Notes: generated from the letters alone by a model not told the origin. DNA of 20,412 nt from an uncultured Clostridia bacterium (GCA_947305675.1 CAMZED010000016.1:1-20412), one strand, 5' to 3'. Positions 1 to 6,328 are shown, counted from the first letter of the stretch. A program made the numbers and translations.

Positions 1-1672
1 TCGCCGCATTGATCACGTTCGATGTGCCTGCGATCTCGGCGCGAAGCTCTTCCATTATCTCGTGCGGGATATGTGCGTTTGCGATATTCAGATAGAAACC
101 GTCGATATCCAAGGGCAAAAGCCTTGAAACGCCGACTTTGCGGTCAATGATCTCGCCGACACGCGTTATATAGGTGTTGATAAGGTTGATTGTACATCCA
201 TCGCCGACGTAAGCCAAAACATTTGCTAACGTGACGCTTGATATCCTGCCGTTTCTGAAAGTGACCGTACAACCGTCTGAGCGGGAATCGGGTTTGACCG
301 ACGACGAGCCGTCGTAAGACTCGGTGCAGTTATTGAAGCTTAGGCAGCTGTCGTCGCCAAGCTTGGACACGGCAATCCTGAACGCTTCGGTGGAAAGAAA
401 ACCGTTGCCGATATCGATCCTTGCGCCATCCACGGCGTCGCCCGGATCGGCTTTCTTGCCGAATTTTGATGAACGCTTAACGGTTATGTTCCCGAAATTG
501 ATCGACTGCCCATCGTCAAGATTGCTGAGCTGAGCGGCAAACTGTTTATCGTCGTAAAGACAGTTGCCAACCTCAAAATCAAATTCAACATCCTCGTCCT
601 CGTCGTAATCCTCGTCCTCGTCGTAATCATAATCATCCCATTTTTCGGCTTTCCGCGCGATCGATTCCAACTTTGCTTCATCACCGGGCTCTACGGGATC
701 ACCGGGATCTCCGATATCTCCGATATCTCCGATGTCACCCGTCTCTCCCATATCTCCGGGATCTTCAGCGATCGACGTTCCGTCTAAAAACCCGCCGAGT
801 ATGGCAGCTTTGATACTTTTGAACTCGTCCGCGCTCAACGCGTTGACAAGTCTAAGTTCGTAAAGCCTTTGGATCTTCGCAAATTGTTCTTCGCTCGGCA
901 TTCCGACCGGCACGGCGGTTTCTTTGCCGTGCACGGGTTCTTTAACTGGTTCCGGTTTGCCGTCGCGCCATTCGCGGTAGCTGCAATCCTCAAGCGAAGA
1001 ATATGCTTCCGGATCGGCCGGCTTGGCCATAGTGACCTTGCAATCGTATGCGAAAATGTTGATCTGGTATTCGTTCCCGTCGCCGGTGGAATACGGCAGT
1101 TCGTATACGCGCACCAAACCGCCGTCCTCTGTTTTTTTGGATACCGTCGGTTGAAAACGGCTCTGCCCCAGCGGGTAGATCGTTTTGTCATTGTAATCCT
1201 GAACGTCAAAGATCGCAACGCGCAGGTCGGAATTGTCGTTCATCGTACCGTCGCAGGTGACTTCGATGCGAAATACGTAATCGGTCTGCGGCTCAAGCGC
1301 TTTTTTTGTAAATATCCATGTGCCGTAGTGGTTGCGGTTTTGTGCAGGCGAACCGTTGTACGGATCTACCGTTCCAAGTTCGAACACCTCGCGGTTCCTT
1401 CCGTTCAAGGTGACGAACATACGTCCGCCGTATTTGTTTTGAGAACCGAATCTGAAATCCTTAGCTTTGAATTCTATAATGTTTTCCATAAAAAAATGCT
1501 CCTTGTTATCATTTTTAGTGACAACGGACGGAGCAGTTGTATGCAAAAGACATATGGTACAGTCGTCGACATACACTGCCCGACCGTGTTTTACCAGCCC
1601 GCGCGCCCTTTTCGGGTACGTTGAGCCGATGGCGTTTCCTTTTGCATCCGTTACAACAATGTTTTTTTCCAT
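1..1672 (-). CDS. Modular hypothetical protein with RRXRR/PLMP-like N-terminus, SHOCT-like segment and acidic linker (partial, C-terminus off window)
   Basis: Reading the minus strand from ATG at 1672 gives 557 open codons that run off the left edge without a stop. I do not recognise the whole protein and assign no function. Segments seen: residues 1-42 hold YPKRARGLVKHGRA, which resembles the RRXRR/PLMP motif of IscB-type proteins. Residues about 62-225 form a beta-rich domain starting MENIIEFKAKDFRFG. Residues about 258-292 (EEQFAKIQRLYELRLVNALS then ADEF) resemble a SHOCT helical hairpin. Residues 305-330 are Gly-Asp-Ile/Pro repeats, followed by an Asp/Glu/Tyr stretch (346-366). From about 368 come short beta-type repeats ending in INFGNITV, LSFNNCTE and INLINTYI. 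No signal peptide or membrane segment is visible, so it is probably cytoplasmic. The start is supported by AAAGGGGGAG at 1680-1689 and by a strong promoter. The CDS is certain; the domain names are motif-level inference. Confidence 0.85.
   Translation of the reverse strand, partial: MEKNIVVTDAKGNAIGSTYPKRARGLVKHGRAVYVDDCTICLLHTTAPSVVTKNDNKEHFFMENIIEFKAKDFRFGSQNKYGGRMFVTLNGRNREVFELGTVDPYNGSPAQNRNHYGTWIFTKKALEPQTDYVFRIEVTCDGTMNDNSDLRVAIFDVQDYNDKTIYPLGQSRFQPTVSKKTEDGGLVRVYELPYSTGDGNEYQINIFAYDCKVTMAKPADPEAYSSLEDCSYREWRDGKPEPVKEPVHGKETAVPVGMPSEEQFAKIQRLYELRLVNALSADEFKSIKAAILGGFLDGTSIAEDPGDMGETGDIGDIGDIGDPGDPVEPGDEAKLESIARKAEKWDDYDYDEDEDYDEDEDVEFDFEVGNCLYDDKQFAAQLSNLDDGQSINFGNITVKRSSKFGKKADPGDAVDGARIDIGNGFLSTEAFRIAVSKLGDDSCLSFNNCTESYDGSSSVKPDSRSDGCTVTFRNGRISSVTLANVLAYVGDGCTINLINTYITRVGEIIDRKVGVSRLLPLDIDGFYLNIANAHIPHEIMEELRAEIAGTSNVINAA
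592..627. repeat. Two perfect 18-bp tandem repeats coding an acidic Asp/Glu/Tyr linker
   Basis: The unit cctcgtcctcgtcgtaat occurs at 592-609 and again at 610-627 without a mismatch. In the minus-strand gene it encodes repeated D-Y-D-E-D-E. Being in frame and 18 bp long, it can change copy number without a frameshift. Confidence 0.9.
702..737. repeat. Four 9-bp tandem units coding Gly-Asp-Ile/Pro triplets
   Basis: Units at 702-710, 711-719, 720-728 and 729-737 follow ccgatatct; the two central ones are identical and the outer two diverge. They encode the run I-G-D-I-G-D-I-G-D-P in the left-edge gene, a collagen-like Gly-X-Y periodicity that is probably only a flexible linker. Confidence 0.85.
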
Positions 1673-1761
1673 GGGTTTCTCCCCCTTTGTAACCGATATA
1701 TTAAATTGTCAAAGCGGTATTGCGTTTTTTATAATGGGTGTCTTCCCCTCTCCGCAATTTT

Positions 1762-1790
1762 AATCTAACATATAAAGCGCTGTTTGTCAA
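1762..1790 (-). promoter_or_regulatory. Sigma-A-type promoter of the left-edge modular gene
   Basis: On the minus strand TTGACA (1785-1790) is followed by a 17-bp spacer and TAGATT (1762-1767), with a TG one base before the -10 box. The expected start is near 1755, giving a leader of about 80 nt before the ATG at 1672. It lies directly after the terminator of the upstream unit, so the modular gene appears to be monocistronic at its 5' side. Confidence 0.8.
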
Positions 1791-1830
1791 GAAAAATTTC
1801 CGCCGTCCTGCAAAAAAAGCAAAACGGCGG
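1791..1830 (-). terminator. Rho-independent terminator of the DUF4855-NUDIX unit
   Basis: On the minus strand CCGCCGT pairs with ACGGCGG (1800-1806 with 1824-1830) around a T-rich loop. The stem is followed by AAATTTTTC. It separates the DUF4855-NUDIX unit from the promoter of the left-edge gene. Confidence 0.7.
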
Positions 1831-1862
1831 GACGATCCCGAAAGATAACACAAAAACCCAAT

Positions 1863-1910
1863 ACAGCAATCAAGCCGATGAGCGTAAATACTCACCGGCT
1901 TTTTTGCTGT
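1863..1910. repeat. 48-bp imperfect inverted repeat (hairpin) at the end of the truncated acetyltransferase
   Basis: ACAGCAA (1863-1869) pairs with TTGCTGT (1904-1910), AAGCCG with CGGCTT and TGAG with CTCA, leaving only a few mismatches and an 8-nt loop. Read on the plus strand the 3' side contains six T; on the minus strand it could act as a first, weaker terminator. It overlaps the last codons of the acetyltransferase remnant, so it may be a leftover terminator or the scar of the deletion that removed the rest of that gene. Confidence 0.6.
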
Positions 1911-2089
1911 CCGGATCCAAAAGGCAGGAGGAAAACTATTTGGAGAAAGAGAAAAAGAAACCGCCTGTCGGGATAATCGGTTCCCCACTGATTGGGGTTT
2001 CCGGTGCTGATCATAAATTCACGCGCGCGGCGATATATTTCTTTTACTGTTTGGAAATCCTCGGGCGAGGCGGCGCGTACGCTCAGCAT
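1892..2089 (-). pseudogene. Truncated GNAT-family N-acetyltransferase remnant
   Basis: The 65-codon frame begins MLSVRAASPEDFQTVKEIYR and reaches GNPNQWGTDYPDR. This matches the N-terminal alpha-beta part of a common clostridial GNAT family (usual length about 150 residues). After about residue 44 the sequence turns into an unrelated hydrophobic run and stops. The acetyl-CoA binding loop (R/Q-x-x-G-x-G/A) is absent, so no acetyltransferase activity is expected. The ATG overlaps the stop of the NUDIX gene in ATGCTGA, the arrangement typical of translational coupling. This suggests that an intact GNAT gene was once the last gene of the operon. Identification rests on my memory of the family motif; the truncation is visible in the sequence. 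Confidence 0.65.
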
Positions 2090-3009
2090 ATCGCGTCGCC
2101 GGTAACACGGAAGTATTCCTCAAGCGCCTTGTATTCGCGCAGATAGGCGCCGCGTTTTTCCTCCGGATAGCAGCCGTATTCCGACCATATCCGCGCAAGG
2201 TCGTTTTTGTCCACCCAAAGGCTTACAAGGCCGTGTTCGGATTCAAGTTCTGTAAGATTCGGCTCGCCGCTGCCGGTTACTGTGCAAATGAAATAATGAG
2301 TATCGAATTTATGATCGCCGTAATATTCGATCACCCGCGCGGCTTCCGCGCCGACTTCGACTTCAAACCCTGTTTCTTCCGCAACCTCGCGCCGGCAGCA
2401 TTCTTCAAGGCTTTCGCCGTTTTCCAGACCGCCGCCCGGGGTTAACATAATGTCTGTATTGACCTCGTGCGAGACCAGAAGCTTTCCTTCACGTTCAATA
2501 AACGCGCGGCAAGCCACGCGGACTTGGCTGAATTCCGGCCGGCGGTTCGACCCGAGTATCTCAACGGTCTTTACGCCCGCGGCGGGCGGTTCTTGCCCGC
2601 CCCGCCTTGTGAGTATATTATAGAGCGCGTCGGTGAATTCGCGGTAATGCCGCGGGAAGTTCTGCGATCCGTGCGCGGTCACGGCGACGTTGCCGTTGAC
2701 GGTCGCCTTAAAGCGGAACATAACGCCATCGAGCACTCCGCGCGGATGTTTGCCCTCGAACCCGTCCCACGAAACGACGCGGCAGGCGTTGAGAAGATCT
2801 ATAATCTCGGACTCGCGGCACACTGCGCGAAGCCGCGGAACACGCGCTTCGCCGCCTTTTTCAAATGTGACGTTGTACAGAGTGACTTCGGCTTCGCCGT
2901 TTTTCGGAACGATCTCGTATTCGTTTGTGGCGCGCATTCCCGCGGTTCGCAGTAATACCGAGCTGAACGATTCGACGGTCGAAGCTTTTTTGTTTCCGAA
3001 AATGCTCAT
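2083..3009 (-). CDS. NUDIX hydrolase with an uncharacterised N-terminal domain
   Basis: This 308-residue protein hydrolyses a nucleoside-diphosphate-linked substrate of unknown identity, judging from a perfect NUDIX box. The box G-x5-E-x7-R-E-V-x-E-E-x-G-F lies at about residues 193-215 and includes the metal-binding REVAEE core. The NUDIX domain covers about residues 155-300. Residues 1-140 are a separate domain (KNGEAEVTLYNVTFEKGGEA, VSWDGFEG) that I do not recognise. The frame is open back to 3075, but I chose ATG 3009 because AAGGGGG at 3014-3020 is well spaced for it. It lies 50 bp after the DUF4855 gene and is coupled to the acetyltransferase remnant. There is no signal peptide, so it is cytoplasmic. 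A house-cleaning or sugar-nucleotide role is possible but not shown. Confidence 0.9.
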   Translation of the reverse strand: MSIFGNKKASTVESFSSVLLRTAGMRATNEYEIVPKNGEAEVTLYNVTFEKGGEARVPRLRAVCRESEIIDLLNACRVVSWDGFEGKHPRGVLDGVMFRFKATVNGNVAVTAHGSQNFPRHYREFTDALYNILTRRGGQEPPAAGVKTVEILGSNRRPEFSQVRVACRAFIEREGKLLVSHEVNTDIMLTPGGGLENGESLEECCRREVAEETGFEVEVGAEAARVIEYYGDHKFDTHYFICTVTGSGEPNLTELESEHGLVSLWVDKNDLARIWSEYGCYPEEKRGAYLREYKALEEYFRVTGDAIC

Positions 3010-3013
3010 ATAT

Positions 3014-3020
3014 CCCCCTT
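3014..3020 (-). promoter_or_regulatory. Ribosome binding site that fixes the NUDIX start
   Basis: AAGGGGG on the minus strand lies 4 nt before ATG 3009. The longer upstream start at 3075 has no comparable site and would overlap the preceding gene by 16 bp. Confidence 0.75.
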
Positions 3021-3059
3021 GCCTCCGCAAGCCACGGAGTTTACATAATCTTTTGAGAC

Positions 3060-4712
3060 TTATTTGTTCCGCCAATTGCGGGAAACGTATTTATCGTTGC
3101 AGAAGAGATAAAGTTCATCGTAAAGCGCGTGGAGGTCGGGATCCTCGGATTTAAAGGCTTTGTAAAACTCGCCGGGGACGCCGCCCTGATAATACATTTT
3201 GATGGAGTTCATATATCCGGTCTCGGCGCCGCAATCCATATAACTGCGGAATTTATCGGCGTGATGAGCGTCGAACCCGCCGATCTCCATTTCGTAGCAC
3301 ATACCGAGCTGTTTGGTGAGTTTTGCGTTATCGTAAAGCCGTTTGAGCGGCACTTTGTCGTTGAACGCGTAGTTCGGCTGCATGCAGGCGATATCGAACC
3401 CGTTTTCTTTCCAATCCTGGAACCCCGAAGCCTCGAAATAAGGAATCCAGAACAGTTTATATCCGAGCGAATGGAGATAATCGCGCGCGAAGGCTATAAG
3501 ATCGAGTTCGTATTTGTCGCCGTAGTTTATATCCTCTTCGAACCAATAAAAAGCTCTTAATACGCAATGTTTCGGATCGCGCGCTTTGAACCTGGCGATC
3601 TGTTCGTCGATGCACCATTTTGTCGCTTTACGGCGGTCCTCGAACGAGGTCATATCCTCGTCGATCCCATCGCCGTCGAGATCGCCGAATTTATCGGGAT
3701 GTTCGCCGTAGCGGACTTTTGTGTGCAGTATCGAGAAGAAAACCGTCACTTTGTAATCAGGGTTGCCGAGCGCCTCGCCAACGCGCGCCGCCGTCTTGTC
3801 CAGTGCGTCAAGATTATAACCTTCAGCAAATACGTTGTCGATATAAAATCTCCAGCCTTCGGCACATTTGTAAAGTTTTGAATAAGTATAGTTGGAATAA
3901 GGCAGATAAAGAAAACTGTCGAACATATAGTCGGCTATTTTGCCGTCTTTTATATAAGCCGCATAGGGCAGATACTGTTCCTCGTCGATAAGCCCGACGT
4001 GATCCTTGCCCTCCACGTGGGTGGTGCTGCAATTGTAAGAAAGCAGCACGTTGCGCACGCCGAGAAAATCCGAAGGGGCCGGATATTTGTTCACAAAATT
4101 TATCCCGCTGCCTTTAAGATCGCCTTCCCCTGCGATAACGTCCGAAGCGTTTTCGACCGATTCGCTGCCATAAAGTTCAAGTTCGTCAAGCCAGACGTGA
4201 CCCGAAGTTTCGAACCTGAAAGCGGCGTAAAGCGCTTTGAAACCGCCGGAAAAATCTATTTCGACGCAGTGTTTCTGAGTGAATTCGTCGCAATAAATGC
4301 CGTTGGTTTTGCCCACACACTGCCAATCTTTGCCGTTCGGCGATACAAGTACTTCTATCCTGCGCGGGAGATGCACCCCCACTTCGTCCTGGCGGAGCAT
4401 ATAAACTTTCGCGCCGGTAGCCGCAGAAAGATAAGGCAGGCGGAAAATTACGGTTCTGCCCACCCCGCGGGTGAAGTGAAAATACGCCCCGTCGAGATAA
4501 TCCGGCGCCGCGGCGAATTTGCCGTCGGTAAGCAAAGGCGAAGAGTCGGGCGTGTTGAAATATTCGGTCTGCATATTCTCTTCAAGTATGCCGTTTTCGG
4601 TCAAGCCGTAGATCGGCAAGCCGAGAATAAGGTTCTTTATTTCGTTAGAGGCGTTTTTGCGCCGGGGTGCGTTTTCGACTGTTTCGATTTCAAAATCGTT
4701 ATAATATCCCAT
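3060..4712 (-). CDS. DUF4855 family protein with discoidin-like N-terminal region
   Basis: This 550-residue protein matches what I know of DUF4855, a family common in Firmicutes and predicted to be related to glycoside hydrolase barrels. Its molecular role is not established. Residues about 45-190 look like a F5/8-type (discoidin) beta-sandwich: LLTDGKFA, then RRIEVLVSPNGKDWQCVG and a late VWLDELELYG. Residues about 205-540 carry the DUF4855 signatures NVLLSYNCSTTHVEG, YMFDSFLYLPYSNYTYSK, YWFEEDINYGDKYELDLIAF and LGYKLFWIPYFEASG. No signal peptide is visible (N-terminus MGYYNDFEIE), so it would act inside the cell unless exported by another route. The start has GGAGG about 8 nt upstream and follows a strong promoter. 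It is the first gene of the DUF4855-NUDIX-GNAT-remnant unit. Confidence 0.8.
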   Translation of the reverse strand: MGYYNDFEIETVENAPRRKNASNEIKNLILGLPIYGLTENGILEENMQTEYFNTPDSSPLLTDGKFAAAPDYLDGAYFHFTRGVGRTVIFRLPYLSAATGAKVYMLRQDEVGVHLPRRIEVLVSPNGKDWQCVGKTNGIYCDEFTQKHCVEIDFSGGFKALYAAFRFETSGHVWLDELELYGSESVENASDVIAGEGDLKGSGINFVNKYPAPSDFLGVRNVLLSYNCSTTHVEGKDHVGLIDEEQYLPYAAYIKDGKIADYMFDSFLYLPYSNYTYSKLYKCAEGWRFYIDNVFAEGYNLDALDKTAARVGEALGNPDYKVTVFFSILHTKVRYGEHPDKFGDLDGDGIDEDMTSFEDRRKATKWCIDEQIARFKARDPKHCVLRAFYWFEEDINYGDKYELDLIAFARDYLHSLGYKLFWIPYFEASGFQDWKENGFDIACMQPNYAFNDKVPLKRLYDNAKLTKQLGMCYEMEIGGFDAHHADKFRSYMDCGAETGYMNSIKMYYQGGVPGEFYKAFKSEDPDLHALYDELYLFCNDKYVSRNWRNK

Positions 4713-4742
4713 GTTTTTATCCTCCGTTCGGTTGTTGTTAAG

Positions 4743-4771
4743 ATTATATCATTCATATCCGCCGCCGTCAA
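4743..4771 (-). promoter_or_regulatory. Sigma-A-type promoter of the DUF4855-NUDIX unit
   Basis: TTGACG (4766-4771), a 17-bp spacer and a perfect TATAAT (4743-4748) are read on the minus strand. The leader to ATG 4712 is only about 25 nt and shows no operator beyond the core boxes. Confidence 0.85.
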
Positions 4772-4790
4772 TAACGCATAAGGCAAAAAC

Positions 4791-4824
4791 AAAAAAATCG
4801 GCGGGACCGTCGCGGCCCCGCCGG
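4791..4824 (-). terminator. Terminator of the secreted-peptide gene
   Basis: On the minus strand CGGCGGGGCC pairs with GGTCCCGCCG around GCGAC and is followed by ATTTTTTTG. It starts within 10 bp of the stop codon of the secreted-peptide gene and sits just before the DUF4855 promoter, so the two units are separated. Confidence 0.85.
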
Positions 4825-4828
4825 GAAG

Positions 4829-5038
4829 CTATTCGGTTTTGTTCAGTTGAAAGTTGTAATCGACAAAAGTTTCGGTGAACGCTTCGGCGCACTTTTCGGG
4901 ATCGCCCGCCGCGTCGAAAACACGTTTGTCGCCGTTTATATCGCATTTACCGGCGCTTGACGCTTCTGCTGATACCGAAAAACACAGTGCCGAAAGAATT
5001 ATAATAAACGCAAACAATAAAGAAACCGTTTTTTTCAT
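4829..5038 (-). CDS. Small secreted acidic peptide with a Cys-framed Asp-x-Asn-x-Asp loop
   Basis: This 69-codon gene starts at ATG 5038, with GGAGGG about 6 nt upstream, and ends at TAG 4829-4831. Residues 1-24 form a typical signal peptide: two Lys, a hydrophobic core LLFAFIIILSALCF, and cleavage expected after SVSA. The mature part, about 45 residues, is acidic. It contains CDINGDKRVFDAAGDPEKC: a D-x-N-G-D-x-x-V calcium-loop-like motif as in half a dockerin repeat, flanked by two Cys that could form a disulfide. One loop is too little for a working dockerin. I do not recognise the family. It has its own promoter and terminator and an unusually long, self-complementary leader. Export is well supported; the function is unknown. 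Confidence 0.75.
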   Translation of the reverse strand: MKKTVSLLFAFIIILSALCFSVSAEASSAGKCDINGDKRVFDAAGDPEKCAEAFTETFVDYNFQLNKTE

Positions 5039-5053
5039 AGTATTCCCTCCAAT

Positions 5054-5334
5054 ATGGGTGAGCGGTGATGAGGACAAACCGCCTGAAAAACGGCCAAATC
5101 CGGCACTTTTCGGTTTGTCGTCCTTGCTTTACGCCGGTAAAGCTGCGTCCTTCGCACCGAAAAGCTCACGAATTTTTCTCGTTTTCAGGTGCGAAGCAGT
5201 TTTGGGAGCAGGAAAATTTTTCGCAGACAAAGCCGCAAAACGAAGGTATACCGGCGTATTCCGAGGCTTTGCGGCAAAGTATCCGGAAAATTTTACCGCC
5301 CAAAACCGATTTGTCCTTATCGCCGCTCACCCAT
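5054..5334 (-). ncRNA. Structured 5' leader RNA candidate (281-bp imperfect inverted repeat; MITE-like element as alternative)
   Basis: The two ends are inverted copies: 5056-5081 pairs with 5307-5332 with 23 Watson-Crick pairs, one wobble and two mismatches, and AT/AT extends this to 5054 and 5334. Inside, TACGCCGGTA pairs perfectly with TACCGGCGTA. A central hairpin has a 9-bp stem (CTTCGCACC with GGTGCGAAG on the minus strand), so the whole piece can fold into a long rod. The promoter at 5343-5371 predicts a transcript start near 5336, at the right end of the repeat. The peptide gene's GGAGGG follows the left end after 4 nt. The fit of both ends argues for a dedicated leader RNA, but terminal inverted repeats are also what a MITE shows, and no clear target duplication was found. 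It does not match 6S, SRP, RNase P or tmRNA motifs that I know. Confidence 0.5.
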
Positions 5335-5342
5335 GTATTATA

Positions 5343-5371
5343 TTTGTATCATATATACGCGGCGTTGTCAA
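5343..5371 (-). promoter_or_regulatory. Sigma-A-type promoter of the leader and secreted-peptide gene
   Basis: TTGACA (5366-5371), a 17-bp spacer and TACAAA (5343-5348) are read on the minus strand, with an extended TG one base before the -10 box. A start about 7 nt further on would fall at 5336. A small inverted repeat GTTG/CAAC overlaps the -35 box. Confidence 0.7.
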
Positions 5372-5551
5372 GCAACTCGCGGTTGAAACGGGGAGCTATG
5401 CGTGTTTTTGAAAAAATAAGTATTTGCGGCGAACATTTATGGCGCGGGAATAATTGATCCGTATGTGGAAATAATAATTCGGCGGACTAAACCGATAAAA
5501 GAAAACAGCGGCGGGAAACCGAAAAAAACAGAGAAAAATGTCGCCCCGGCG
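5372..5551. other. Intergenic stretch between divergent promoters, no gene seen
   Basis: About 180 bp between the promoter of the secreted-peptide gene and that of the lipoprotein gene. It is A-rich and holds only short frames without ribosome sites. I see no convincing RNA, repeat or operator in it. Confidence 0.6.
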
Positions 5552-5580
5552 TTGATTTTTCGGAGCATATATGATAAAGT
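5552..5580 (+). promoter_or_regulatory. Promoter of the NlpC/P60-like lipoprotein gene
   Basis: TTGATT (5552-5557), a 17-bp spacer and TAAAGT (5575-5580) with a TG one base before it. The boxes are weaker than those of the polymerase cluster. Expected leader is about 60 nt. Confidence 0.55.
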
Positions 5581-5633
5581 AGGATGATTTGAAGATTTGT
5601 ATTCAAAAACGCGTCATCCGAAAAAAGCAGAAA

Positions 5634-5638
5634 AGAGG
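5634..5638 (+). promoter_or_regulatory. Ribosome binding site that fixes the lipoprotein start
   Basis: AGAGG lies 9 nt before ATG 5648. The frame is open back to 5597, but that start lacks a site and would put 17 polar residues in front of the signal peptide. Confidence 0.65.
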
Positions 5639-5647
5639 TTATTCAAA

Positions 5648-6328
5648 ATGACGTTCAAAAAAATATTATGTATTATCGTCGCGGCGGTGACGCTTGCGCT
5701 CGCGCTGGCATCCTGCACCGACAAACCCACGGAAAGTTCCGTCGTACCGAGCGAATCAAAAACCGAATCGACCATCCCCGCCGAAAGCAGTGAGGAACCG
5801 GTTGAATCCCGGGACGAGCCCGATATTTCCGACGATGATCGATCGACACCCGAACCGTCTGAAAGTTATCCGGACGATTCGTCTCTGCCTGACGCGCCCG
5901 ACACGTCCGATCCGGCTGACAACTCGCAGCCCGATACGTCGGACGACGTTACATACACCGTTGCGGAATTGATCGCCGCGACGGCAAAAGAGCTCATCGG
6001 CACAGAATACAAAACCGGCGGAAACGGCCCCGACCAATTCGATAACTCCGGGCTGGTATATTATTGCTGCCGCAAATACGGGATAAACGTTCCCCGCCGC
6101 GCCGCACAGATAGCCGAATACGGCGAAGAGATCACACGCGAAGAGATCGCCCCCGGCGATATTGTCGTTTACAGCAACGAGATCGGCGGACCGGCGGCTT
6201 TTGTAGGTATTTATATCGGCGGCGGAAAATTCATCTCGGCGAACAATCCCGAACACCCGACCTGCGAACAGAATATGAACCTTCCCTATTGGAAATCGAG
6301 GTTTATCTGCGGCAGACGCGTTGTTTGA
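5648..6328 (+). CDS. Lipoprotein with catalytically altered NlpC/P60-like domain
   Basis: This 226-residue protein begins with a lipoprotein signal peptide (MTFKK, hydrophobic core, lipobox LASC), so Cys23 is the expected lipid anchor on the outer face of the membrane. Residues about 25-103 are a Ser/Thr/Pro/Asp/Glu-rich linker suited to crossing the wall. Residues about 104-226 have the NlpC/P60 cysteine-peptidase layout: AKELIGTEYKTGG, then FDNSGLVYYCCRKYG, PGDIVVYS, FVGIYIGGGKFISANN. In active members the second motif is D-C-S-G and the fourth begins H-V-G; here the nucleophile position is Asn133 and the His position is Phe185. The fold is therefore probably kept for binding peptidoglycan stem peptides or a partner rather than for hydrolysis. 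The codons (AAC, TTT) are unambiguous in the sequence. The gene stands alone between its own promoter and the shared terminator at 6417-6448. Confidence 0.85.
   Translation: MTFKKILCIIVAAVTLALALASCTDKPTESSVVPSESKTESTIPAESSEEPVESRDEPDISDDDRSTPEPSESYPDDSSLPDAPDTSDPADNSQPDTSDDVTYTVAELIAATAKELIGTEYKTGGNGPDQFDNSGLVYYCCRKYGINVPRRAAQIAEYGEEITREEIAPGDIVVYSNEIGGPAAFVGIYIGGGKFISANNPEHPTCEQNMNLPYWKSRFICGRRVV

Noticed and set aside
592..737. CRISPR-like array
   Set aside because: The 9-bp and 18-bp repeats are contiguous, coding and without spacers.
869..1624. 251-codon plus-strand frame
   Set aside because: It lies antisense to the open left-edge gene, which has a promoter, a ribosome site, domain-like segments and in-frame repeats; the plus-strand frame has none of these.
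1784..2146. 120-codon plus-strand frame at the NUDIX/GNAT end
   Set aside because: It crosses the terminator and the hairpin and lies antisense to recognisable NUDIX and GNAT codons.
3999..4781. 260-codon plus-strand frame
   Set aside because: Antisense to the DUF4855 gene, with no promoter or recognisable protein features.
5054..5334. Assignment of the leader to SRP RNA, 6S RNA, RNase P RNA or tmRNA
   Set aside because: The rod shape is suggestive, but the conserved SRP apical sequence, the RNase P GAGGAAAGTCC core and tmRNA end features are not present, and it is far longer than a typical 6S RNA.
4875..5457. Overlapping plus-strand frames of 65-178 codons over the inverted repeat
   Set aside because: They cross the arms of the self-complementary element and its promoter, lack ribosome sites and show no protein-like pattern.
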